Positions 1-4,706 of a stretch of 5,280 bases of DNA are shown one piece after another. Source of the DNA: Candidatus Poseidoniales archaeon (lineage in GTDB: Archaea; Thermoplasmatota; Poseidoniia; Poseidoniales; Thalassarchaeaceae). The stretch is from NCBI GenBank assembly GCA_022447885.1, contig JAKUTA010000100.1, positions 1 through 5,280 on the forward strand, read 5' to 3'. The position numbers and the translations under genes are program-made. The notes beneath the pieces were generated by a model that was given only the letters and a program-made list of their open reading frames with translations, had not been told where the DNA came from and did not search any database. The stretch's first letter is position 1, and every line of letters starts with the position of its first letter.

Positions 1-322
1 CCTCGAGACGCATGCGCACTATCCAACCTGTTCCGTAGGGGTCGTCATTGATCAGTTCGGGAGCGTCATCGAGCGCCTCGTTGACAGCACTCAATTCTCC
101 TGAAAGCGGTGCGAAGATCTCGCTCACGCTCTTCACCGACTCCACGCTGCCGAACACCTCACCCGCCGACACGCTGGCGCCCACCTCGGGCAGCTCGACG
201 TAGACGATGCCCGTCAGCGCGTCCTGTGCATGGTCGGTGATGCCCACCACCACCTCGTCACCCTCGAGCCTCACCCACTCATGCTCCTCGGTGTAGCGCA
301 GGTCCTCGGGGATGTCGCTCAT
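1..322 (-). CDS. gcvH: Glycine cleavage system H protein (lipoyl carrier), 3' end cut by window edge
   Basis: GcvH carries the lipoyl arm that shuttles the aminomethyl group of glycine between the P, T and L proteins of the glycine cleavage complex in the cytoplasm. I translated 107 residues from the ATG at 322 to the left edge. The N-terminus reads MSDIPEDLRYTEEHEWVRLE, which matches the family opening (LKYSKEHEW in E. coli). It is followed by VGITDHAQDALTGIVYVELP and by ESVKSVSEI, where Lys64 is the lipoylation site, at the same position as in E. coli. PLSGELSAVNEAL and DPYGTGWIV are the later family blocks. The usual length is about 125-130 residues, so only some 20 C-terminal residues are missing. 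The start is fixed by homology; the Shine-Dalgarno sequence in front of it is weak. It lies 63 nt downstream of the small membrane-protein gene. No gcvT or gcvP is visible, though either could lie beyond the left edge. Identification is secure. Confidence 0.97.
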   Translation of the reverse strand, partial: MSDIPEDLRYTEEHEWVRLEGDEVVVGITDHAQDALTGIVYVELPEVGASVSAGEVFGSVESVKSVSEIFAPLSGELSAVNEALDDAPELINDDPYGTGWIVRMRLE

Positions 323-385
323 CGAATCTCAGTCGCCCTCGGAGCGCGGATGCGGCACAATCCTTTCGCTGGCGTGAAGTGCCGG

Positions 386-826
386 TCATTCCTCTTCTCC
401 GACGTGCTGTTCGAGCAGTCCTCGCTCGAGATCGGCCCAAGCATCTCCCAGACGATCTTCGTCGCTCGCGTCCACCTCATCCGTGAACATGAGCTCCCGC
501 AGTCGTTCTTCGTCCTCGCTGGGGAACAGAGCGGACAGCGGCGTGCGCAACCCGCGCATGTACTGCAGGTGCAGCATGCCCGCGAGCAGCAGGCAGGCGA
601 TCGTGCCACCCGGCAGCAGCCAGCCGAAGTCACCCGACGCGATGCATGGATCGGGCCCGAGGTCCTCCTCAGGAGGGCATTCGGCGGGAGGGAGTCTCCC
701 GTCCTGCAGGCTGAAGGCGGTGGCCAGGAGCAGCGCCAAGCCCAGTCCGAGCAACACGCGGCTGGCGATGCGCGCTGGTGCCTGCATGGGCTTGCGAGCC
801 AACGCCGACGCATCAAACCCACGCAT
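386..826 (-). CDS. Small protein with two predicted membrane segments and an acidic C-terminal tail, function unknown
   Basis: I do not recognise a family. From the ATG at 826 it is 146 residues; a GTG at 853 would add nine. A basic N-terminus (RK at 11-12, R19, R23) leads into a hydrophobic stretch at about 24-40 (VLLGLGLALLLATAFSL). A short acidic, proline-rich loop follows with two cysteines (C50, C61). A second hydrophobic stretch spans about 67-88 (FGWLLPGGTIACLLLAGMLH), followed by basic MRGLR and a strongly acidic, probably helical tail (105-146, ending GEEE). The positive-inside rule suggests both ends are cytoplasmic and the cysteine loop is external, where it could form a disulphide; this is inference. 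Neither candidate start has a clear Shine-Dalgarno sequence. The NTPase stop lies 18 nt (GTG) or 45 nt (ATG) upstream, so co-transcription with the NTPase is likely. The codon pattern and hydrophobic segments make it a better candidate than the antisense frames over the same bases. Confidence 0.72.
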   Translation of the reverse strand: MRGFDASALARKPMQAPARIASRVLLGLGLALLLATAFSLQDGRLPPAECPPEEDLGPDPCIASGDFGWLLPGGTIACLLLAGMLHLQYMRGLRTPLSALFPSEDEERLRELMFTDEVDASDEDRLGDAWADLERGLLEQHVGEEE

Positions 827-871
827 CAATCCGGAGTGGCGTGAGCATGGCACCCGTCAAGTGACAGCGGC

Positions 872-1456
872 TCAGTAGGTCTCTCGGATGATTTTGTGGA
901 TCTTGTATGGCAGCAACGCCCGGTTGACCGGCGTCACCTCTAGAATTCGAGCGTCATCCCGCCTGCGGATGTCCTGTAGCAGCGGGTGGCGGCTTTTCTT
1001 GTGCAGCGTCAGCACGGTCGGCTTGTCCACCTCCAAGGCAGCACGCACGGTGGCGACGAACGCATCGGACTCCACAGAGAACTTGCCCACCTCGTCGACC
1101 ACGATCACCTCGCATTCATCCATCGCCTCTTGCAAGGCAGGAACCGCGACTCTGTCGAGGGCGTCGGGGTCGATACCGAATCCGAGAATGCGTAATCTGG
1201 AATCGATGTCCCTGTGGGCCATCGTGGCCGCTTCCTTGGAGCGGAAGTTGATGCACGAGTATCCGACCCTGTCGTGGTCGTCGAATATCGGCTCTGTCAG
1301 CATCCCTCCGATGATCTTGTGTTCACTGGGATTCTCACCGCGGCTGCGCAGTTCCTTTTCCCGATCATCCTGCAGCATCTGCACCACTTTCAGCATCACC
1401 GCGCTCTTTCCGCTGCGCGGCAGACCGGTGATGCCGATCTTCGGATGAACGCCCAC
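872..1456 (-). CDS. THEP1-type P-loop NTPase (nucleoside-triphosphatase family)
   Basis: A 194-residue protein from a GTG at 1456. The frame is open up to 1735, but that extension overlaps the methyltransferase and has no family resemblance. The GTG is preceded by an excellent Shine-Dalgarno sequence (AAGGAGAGGT, 1461-1470) and places the P-loop right at the N-terminus, as in the family. Walker A is GLPRSGKS (11-18) and Walker B is VIVVDEVG (117-124), the counterpart of the DEIG signature of THEP1 proteins. Other family-like blocks are IIGGMLTEP (48-56), GIDPDALDRVAVPALQEAM (94-112), KPTVLTLHKKSRHPLL (145-160) and ILEVTPVNRALLP (171-183). The usual family length is about 170-190 residues. Characterised members hydrolyse NTPs slowly in vitro, and their cellular role is unclear. 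The family is widespread in archaea and patchy in bacteria. It is the first gene after the repeat-bearing promoter region and is followed closely by the membrane-protein gene. Confidence 0.9.
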   Translation of the reverse strand: MGVHPKIGITGLPRSGKSAVMLKVVQMLQDDREKELRSRGENPSEHKIIGGMLTEPIFDDHDRVGYSCINFRSKEAATMAHRDIDSRLRILGFGIDPDALDRVAVPALQEAMDECEVIVVDEVGKFSVESDAFVATVRAALEVDKPTVLTLHKKSRHPLLQDIRRRDDARILEVTPVNRALLPYKIHKIIRETY

Positions 1457-1460
1457 TCTG

Positions 1461-1470
1461 ACCTCTCCTT
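1461..1470 (-). promoter_or_regulatory. Strong ribosome binding site that fixes the NTPase start
   Basis: On the minus strand this reads AAGGAGAGGT, with the GGAG core ending 8 nt before the GTG at 1456. No other start codon in this frame is nearby. The out-of-frame ATG slightly upstream (about 1479-1481) leads into another frame. The site therefore decides in favour of the 194-residue form over the 287-residue open frame. Confidence 0.85.
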
Positions 1471-1499
1471 TGGTGTGGCATCGATGTATGCTGGATGAA

Positions 1500-1557
1500 T
1501 GCCTAACCAACGATGTAGGAGGCCCGATAAAGAGATATGCCCTAAAAACGCCGTTTT
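1500..1557 (-). promoter_or_regulatory. AT-rich promoter candidate upstream of the NTPase gene
   Basis: This is the most AT-rich segment of an otherwise GC-rich window. On the minus strand it runs GGAAAACGGCGTTTTTAGGG, then CATATCTCTTTATCGGG. Two TATA-like cores are visible: TTTTTA (1543-1548) and CTTTATC (1526-1532). A purine-rich GGAAAA lies just upstream, as a BRE would in an archaeal promoter. Either core would place transcription start roughly at 1500-1520 and leave a leader of about 45-65 nt that includes the Shine-Dalgarno sequence at 1461-1470. I see no convincing bacterial -35/-10 pair. The call rests on composition and position, not on an exact consensus match. Confidence 0.5.
1545..1557. 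repeat. 13-nt odd palindrome AAAACGCCGTTTT
   Basis: AAAACG and CGTTTT are perfect reverse complements around one central base. The element sits between the direct repeats and the TATA-like cores of the NTPase promoter. It could be an operator half-site pair. With a run of T following on the minus strand, it could instead be a weak hairpin terminator for the methyltransferase, whose stop lies 37 nt upstream. The stem is short and AT-rich, so the terminator reading is the weaker one. Confidence 0.5.
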
Positions 1558-1588
1558 CCGCTCTCCGGTCGAATATTTCCGCTCTCCG
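1555..1588 (-). repeat. Perfect 13-bp direct repeat, period 21 bp, in front of the NTPase promoter
   Basis: Two identical copies of TTTCCGCTCTCCG (plus strand) occupy 1555-1567 and 1576-1588; on the coding strand each reads CGGAGAGCGGAAA. The 8-bp spacer is TCGAATAT with one G before it. The 21-bp period equals two helical turns, so both copies face the same side of DNA. They lie 5 bp after the methyltransferase stop codon and directly upstream of the AT-rich promoter candidate, the usual place for activator sites or, in archaea, for transcription-factor sites next to BRE/TATA. No regulator gene is seen in the window. Confidence 0.7.
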
Positions 1589-1593
1589 ACACC

Positions 1594-3585
1594 TCAGGCG
1601 AGGTTGGAGGGAACCTGCATCTGCACTGGTGGCAGGGGCAGCAGTTCCAGTTCGTAGTTGTTGACGTTGTTGTTCGCCGCCCACGCTCTGGCCCAGGCGT
1701 CGAGCTTCTCCGAGTTCAGCAGTTCGCACAGCCATTCGAGTGCCTCATCCAACCCGCCGAACTCCGCTGTCAGCAGCTTGAGGACGTCATCCGGAATCTG
1801 CAGGTGGTTGACCGAGTTGCCGAGCACGCATCTGGCCGGCAGCACGATCCAGCGCAGACGCCGAGTCTGCTGGGCGTTGACGATCGCCTGGCAGGCGAGG
1901 CGGGGGTGATCAGACGGCTGCAGCGGTCCGCACCACTTCGCCTGCTTGCGCTCGGGCGCGGTGCTCGGGACGCTCGAATCGAATGCTGGGTGCTGCAGCC
2001 AGACGTTGCTCTCATCGTTGCGGAAGTGGATGCCGCGCACGAATGGAGCACCGCGGCTGCCCTTGCGCCACGGCTTGATGTCCGCCGACCAGTTGGTCTG
2101 GTCGATTTCTCCGACACGGACCCTCACCCTCTGGGATTCACCCGCCAGCCAGTGTCCCTCCTCGGCGAGGCGGGGCAGTTCAGCGAGTTCATCGATGGTC
2201 TTCAGCAGCCGGTCACGTTCGAAGCGGTCCGCAGGCAGTCTCGGAACCGACCAGTCTGCCCTGCTCCATCGCTCCCAGCGTTCGCGGTCGAGCACGAGGC
2301 GCGGCACCGATGGGTGCAGCCCACGAACGTTACACAGGTCGTCGAATCCGGCAGGCCCGTAGGAGATCATGTCCTGGGTCTCTCCGCCTACCGTCAGCCC
2401 GAGAACCAGCACACCTTGGGTGACCCCGGCGAACAGCCGAGCCGACTCTGGGAACGACCAGATGCTCGTCCATTCGTGCTCGGTGACCAGCAGGTTGCGC
2501 AGCGGGGCACTGCTCTGCTCGCGCAGCAGACTGTCCGGCACGATCATGCGGATACGTCCACCAGCGCGGACCAACTGCAGACTGCGCTCAAGGAACAGAC
2601 GGTAGAGATTCACGTTGCCTCTGAGCGTGGAGAAGCGCAGCGATCCGTCCTCCTCGCGCAGGCCGCGGAGTTCCGCCCCCAGCTCCTTGCGCATGCGACT
2701 TCCCTCAGGATGCCCGCGGAACCTGTCCTTGATGCGCAACCAGGGCGGGTTGGTGATCAGCAGTCGTGGCTCCTCCTCCCACGGCCAGTCGCCGCGCAGG
2801 GTGTCACCCCTGCAAAGCACCTCTGCGAGGATCTCCTCCACCTCACTGCGCGCCATCATGCCCGGTTCCGGGTCATCGTCGAGAGCGGCCAGCCCATAGC
2901 GCACCAGTGTCAGGTGCAGTCGGCGCAGGGTGGCGGTGGCGGCAATCCCACAGACATCGTAGAGTTGCATCTTGGAGAGCAGGGCCCGTGTGTCGGCCAG
3001 TCGCTCATCAGCATCGAACTCGGATGACGCCCTCGCGTGCCAGCGGATCAGGCGTGCCGGGAACAGGCCGCCACCTACAGCTGGGTCGGCGAACGGCAAC
3101 GGGATTCCGCTGCGGGTGCGGATTCCAGCGGCGATCTCAGCTTCGGTCTCTTCATCGACCTCGACCTCCTCCTCCTCCTCTCTGAGGTTCAACTTGTCGA
3201 GATGCATCCGGAATCCAGGTGGCAGCGCGTCCAGCGATACGTTCGGCTTCTGGTTCCCGTTGACGCTGCTCGGAGGGATGTCCTGTCTCAACTCGGCGGC
3301 GATGACCGCATCGGCCAGCCGCGTCGGTGTCGGGTGGGCGCCGCGGGGGCTGCGACCATCGCTCTCGGCGTCGTGACGACAGAGCAGATGGTCGAACACG
3401 TGACCGGGATCGGTGAGCAGGCTTGCGGGTAGAGTGGGCCAGTGGGGGGGCAGCATGGCAGCCACGGGTTGACTGTGGCGCAGTGCCTTTTCCCAAGCTG
3501 TCAGCCAGGTGTCGATCTGCTCCAACCGCGAAGGGCATTCACGGTCGAGTCGTGCGTACCAGCCGCTGACATTTCCAGACCGCAT
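1594..3585 (-). CDS. Eco57I/TaqI-type N6-adenine DNA methyltransferase, no nuclease domain visible
   Basis: A 663-residue protein predicted to transfer a methyl group from S-adenosylmethionine to adenine N6 in a specific DNA site. An N-terminal region of unknown role (1-80) is followed by HPTPTRLADAVIAAEL (84-99), the motif X-like helix seen before motif I in this class. Motif I is FADPAVGGGLF (165-175) and the catalytic motif IV is NPPW (279-282). GNVNLYRLFLERSLQLV followed by GGRIRMIVPDSLL (323-354) is typical of the Eco57I fold. The C-terminal half resembles a TaqI-like target-recognition domain: GNSVNHLQIP (589-598) and LLNSEKLDAWARAW (622-635), then the final ELLPLPP (647-653). The region matching motif II (LYDVCGIA, 208-215) lacks the usual acidic residue at its standard place. 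An acidic run (136-149) comes from a GAG-repeat tract. No PD-(D/E)XK nuclease motif is evident and no restriction gene lies beside it, so it may be an orphan enzyme or part of a system whose partner lies elsewhere. The ATG at 3585 has GGGGA six bases upstream. Confidence 0.88.
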   Translation of the reverse strand: MRSGNVSGWYARLDRECPSRLEQIDTWLTAWEKALRHSQPVAAMLPPHWPTLPASLLTDPGHVFDHLLCRHDAESDGRSPRGAHPTPTRLADAVIAAELRQDIPPSSVNGNQKPNVSLDALPPGFRMHLDKLNLREEEEEVEVDEETEAEIAAGIRTRSGIPLPFADPAVGGGLFPARLIRWHARASSEFDADERLADTRALLSKMQLYDVCGIAATATLRRLHLTLVRYGLAALDDDPEPGMMARSEVEEILAEVLCRGDTLRGDWPWEEEPRLLITNPPWLRIKDRFRGHPEGSRMRKELGAELRGLREEDGSLRFSTLRGNVNLYRLFLERSLQLVRAGGRIRMIVPDSLLREQSSAPLRNLLVTEHEWTSIWSFPESARLFAGVTQGVLVLGLTVGGETQDMISYGPAGFDDLCNVRGLHPSVPRLVLDRERWERWSRADWSVPRLPADRFERDRLLKTIDELAELPRLAEEGHWLAGESQRVRVRVGEIDQTNWSADIKPWRKGSRGAPFVRGIHFRNDESNVWLQHPAFDSSVPSTAPERKQAKWCGPLQPSDHPRLACQAIVNAQQTRRLRWIVLPARCVLGNSVNHLQIPDDVLKLLTAEFGGLDEALEWLCELLNSEKLDAWARAWAANNNVNNYELELLPLPPVQMQVPSNLA
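3165..3181. repeat. Trinucleotide CCT/AGG tract inside the methyltransferase gene
   Basis: Nearly six CCT units in a row on the plus strand, encoding the run of glutamates (REEEEEVEVDEE) between the N-terminal region and motif I. Slippage would add or remove whole glutamates without a frameshift, so it would change linker length rather than switch the gene off. Confidence 0.75.
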
Positions 3586-3731
3586 CCCTCATCCCCAGAA
3601 CGCCCGCGCGCCGCCGCTCGGTATGAATCGTTCGCCCGCGGGGGCGCACGTCCACATGCGCGCGCGCGAGGAGAAGTCCCTCGGGCAGGGATTCTTCAGT
3701 ACTCCGAGACAGGGAATCGGGCAGCCTGTGT
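3586..3731. other. 146-bp GC-rich intergenic region between the TerB gene and the methyltransferase
   Basis: I find no convincing gene here. The 70-codon open frame crossing it on the minus strand has no family features, no Shine-Dalgarno sequence and overlaps the methyltransferase. It holds a bulged hairpin (3673-3697), a 16-nt alternating purine-pyrimidine run (3653-3668, mostly CG), a CCCGCGGG palindrome (3635-3642) and the methyltransferase ribosome site (GGGGA, 3592-3596). No AT-rich promoter-like element is visible, unlike the gap after the methyltransferase. Confidence 0.6.
3673..3697 (-). terminator. Intergenic hairpin after the TerB gene, possible terminator or processing site
   Basis: GAAG TCCCT, a CGGGC loop, then AGGGA, a two-base TT bulge, and CTTC: nine base pairs with one bulge. 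It begins 34 nt past the TerB stop codon on the minus strand. No T-run follows it in either direction, so a classical intrinsic terminator is not supported; RNA processing or 3'-end protection is an alternative. Confidence 0.35.
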
Positions 3732-4208
3732 TCAGTCTGAGTCAGGTTCACCGAGAAGCAGTTCGTCGCCCGGGATTTCCAGTTCGAGCAACCGGCGGCC
3801 GCGCGCCAGCCAGGTCCAACCCTCGGTCACCCAGTCGTAGAGTTTGTCGAGCACATCGGGATCGATGTCGACGAGGTTCGCCATCCGCTCGAGCACGACG
3901 ATCTCCTTGGGATGGTACTCACCGTCGGCGGCCGCGAGCAGCACTGAATCCCTGAGCGCGAGGCGCAGCGTGTGGTCGGAGATACCATCCACCACATTTT
4001 CGAAGTCAGGTGGATTGCGCAGCGCCCTGCGCATGATCTCCCGCTCCTCCGGGCGCAGCATCGCCCGCCCCATGAACGCCTCGAGCGCCGCTATCTCCTC
4101 GCGAACCAGCGCGCCGTCGGCGTTGGCCAGCACGGTGAGCAGCTCGATGTAGCGCGTCTTCTCATCCGGGTCGAGGATGTCGATGGCGTCGGGGAGCATG
4201 CCGCTCAT
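3732..4208 (-). CDS. TerB-like protein, second of a tandem pair
   Basis: A 158-residue all-helical protein of the TerB (tellurite-resistance B-like) superfamily. Such domains bind divalent metal through clustered acidic residues and are often linked to stress, membrane or DNA-processing systems; the exact role here is unknown. Two internal copies of the signature are visible: ANADGALVREEIAALEAF (28-45) and AAADGEYHPKEIVVLERM (92-109), sharing A-x-A-D-G and E-I-x-x-L-E, as expected from the two-fold helical repeat of the domain. LRLALRDSVLLAAADG (81-96) is the most typical block. It aligns without gaps to the upstream protein at about 40% identity and has an extra acidic tail (EIPGDELLLGEPDSD). 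TGAGGGGG (4216-4223), eight bases before the ATG, supports the start; this site overlaps the stop codon of the preceding gene, so the two are probably translated together. No membrane segment is seen. Confidence 0.85.
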   Translation of the reverse strand: MSGMLPDAIDILDPDEKTRYIELLTVLANADGALVREEIAALEAFMGRAMLRPEEREIMRRALRNPPDFENVVDGISDHTLRLALRDSVLLAAADGEYHPKEIVVLERMANLVDIDPDVLDKLYDWVTEGWTWLARGRRLLELEIPGDELLLGEPDSD

Positions 4209-4220
4209 GCCGCGGCCCCC

Positions 4221-4670
4221 TCATTCCACATTCAGCAGGTCGAGCCCTTCCTGCATCCAGTCGTAGCCGCGCATCACCCAGTCGAGCAGGTCGTCGACCA
4301 CCCCCTCATCCATGCCGATACGCCGCGCGATGCGCTCCAGCACGAGTTGCTCCTCCTCGTCGATCACTCCATCGGCCGCCGCCATCAGCGCAGCATCCCG
4401 AAGAGCCAGCCTGCTGGACACCTCCCCGAGGCCCGCGAGGCACTCGTCGAGTGTGGGTGGATTGTTCAGGTATGAGCGCACCTCCTTGCGCTGGCGAGGT
4501 GAGAGCAGGGCGGTCCCCAGCCGCTGTTCGAAAACGGCCATCTCGTCGATGGTGATCTCGTCGTCGATGCGCATGATGTAGGCGAGCAACTTGGCGTATG
4601 CGAAGCGTTCGTCTCGCGGCAATTCGTGCAGCGTGTCGGGGAGCATGGCCGGGGCAGAACGGGAATCCAT
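4221..4670 (-). CDS. TerB-like protein, first of a tandem pair
   Basis: A 149-residue paralogue of the following gene and likewise TerB-like. Its C-terminal repeat is the clearer one: SRLALRDAALMAAADG (86-101) then EEEQLVLERIARRIGMDEGVVDDLLDWV (105-132). The N-terminal repeat is more divergent (RIDDEITIDEMAVFEQRLG, 34-52), with DD in place of the usual ADG. Both paralogues share MLPD near the start, an NPP in the middle and a final DWVxxGxxW helix, so the duplication covers the whole protein. The start at 4670 has only a weak ribosome site (CAGGG, about 6 nt upstream). An internal Met at residue 9, which aligns with Met4 of the paralogue, is an alternative start without a Shine-Dalgarno sequence. 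It lies 36 nt after the dehydrogenase stop and 12 nt before the next gene, consistent with one operon. Confidence 0.85.
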   Translation of the reverse strand: MDSRSAPAMLPDTLHELPRDERFAYAKLLAYIMRIDDEITIDEMAVFEQRLGTALLSPRQRKEVRSYLNNPPTLDECLAGLGEVSSRLALRDAALMAAADGVIDEEEQLVLERIARRIGMDEGVVDDLLDWVMRGYDWMQEGLDLLNVE

Positions 4671-4706
4671 AACAACCCTGCGCTGAAACAGATTGACGCC
4701 ACGTTC

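Noticed and set aside
230..844. 204-codon open frame on the plus strand
   Set aside because: It runs antisense to gcvH and the membrane-protein gene. GcvH is certain over the first 93 bases, and the rest has no recognisable feature.
1545..1557. Palindrome as an intrinsic terminator of the methyltransferase
   Set aside because: The stem is only six pairs and mostly A-T with at most a tiny loop, so it would be unstable as RNA. An operator or promoter element is at least as likely.
1457..1735. N-terminal extension of the NTPase to 287 residues
   Set aside because: It overlaps the 3' end of the methyltransferase and covers the repeats and AT-rich promoter region. It also has no family resemblance, and a strong Shine-Dalgarno sequence sits at the internal GTG (1456).
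1804..3027. 407-codon open frame on the plus strand
   Set aside because: It lies fully antisense to the methyltransferase, whose motifs are clear. Its translation is rich in Gln, Arg and Ala without family features, as expected of a shadow frame in GC-rich DNA.
3641..3668. CG-repeat run as part of a CRISPR or other repeat array
   Set aside because: It is one short alternating dinucleotide tract with no repeated units and spacers.
3539..3751. 70-codon minus-strand open frame across the gap before the methyltransferase
   Set aside because: It overlaps the ends of both neighbours, lacks a ribosome site and has an Arg-rich composition typical of non-coding GC-rich sequence.
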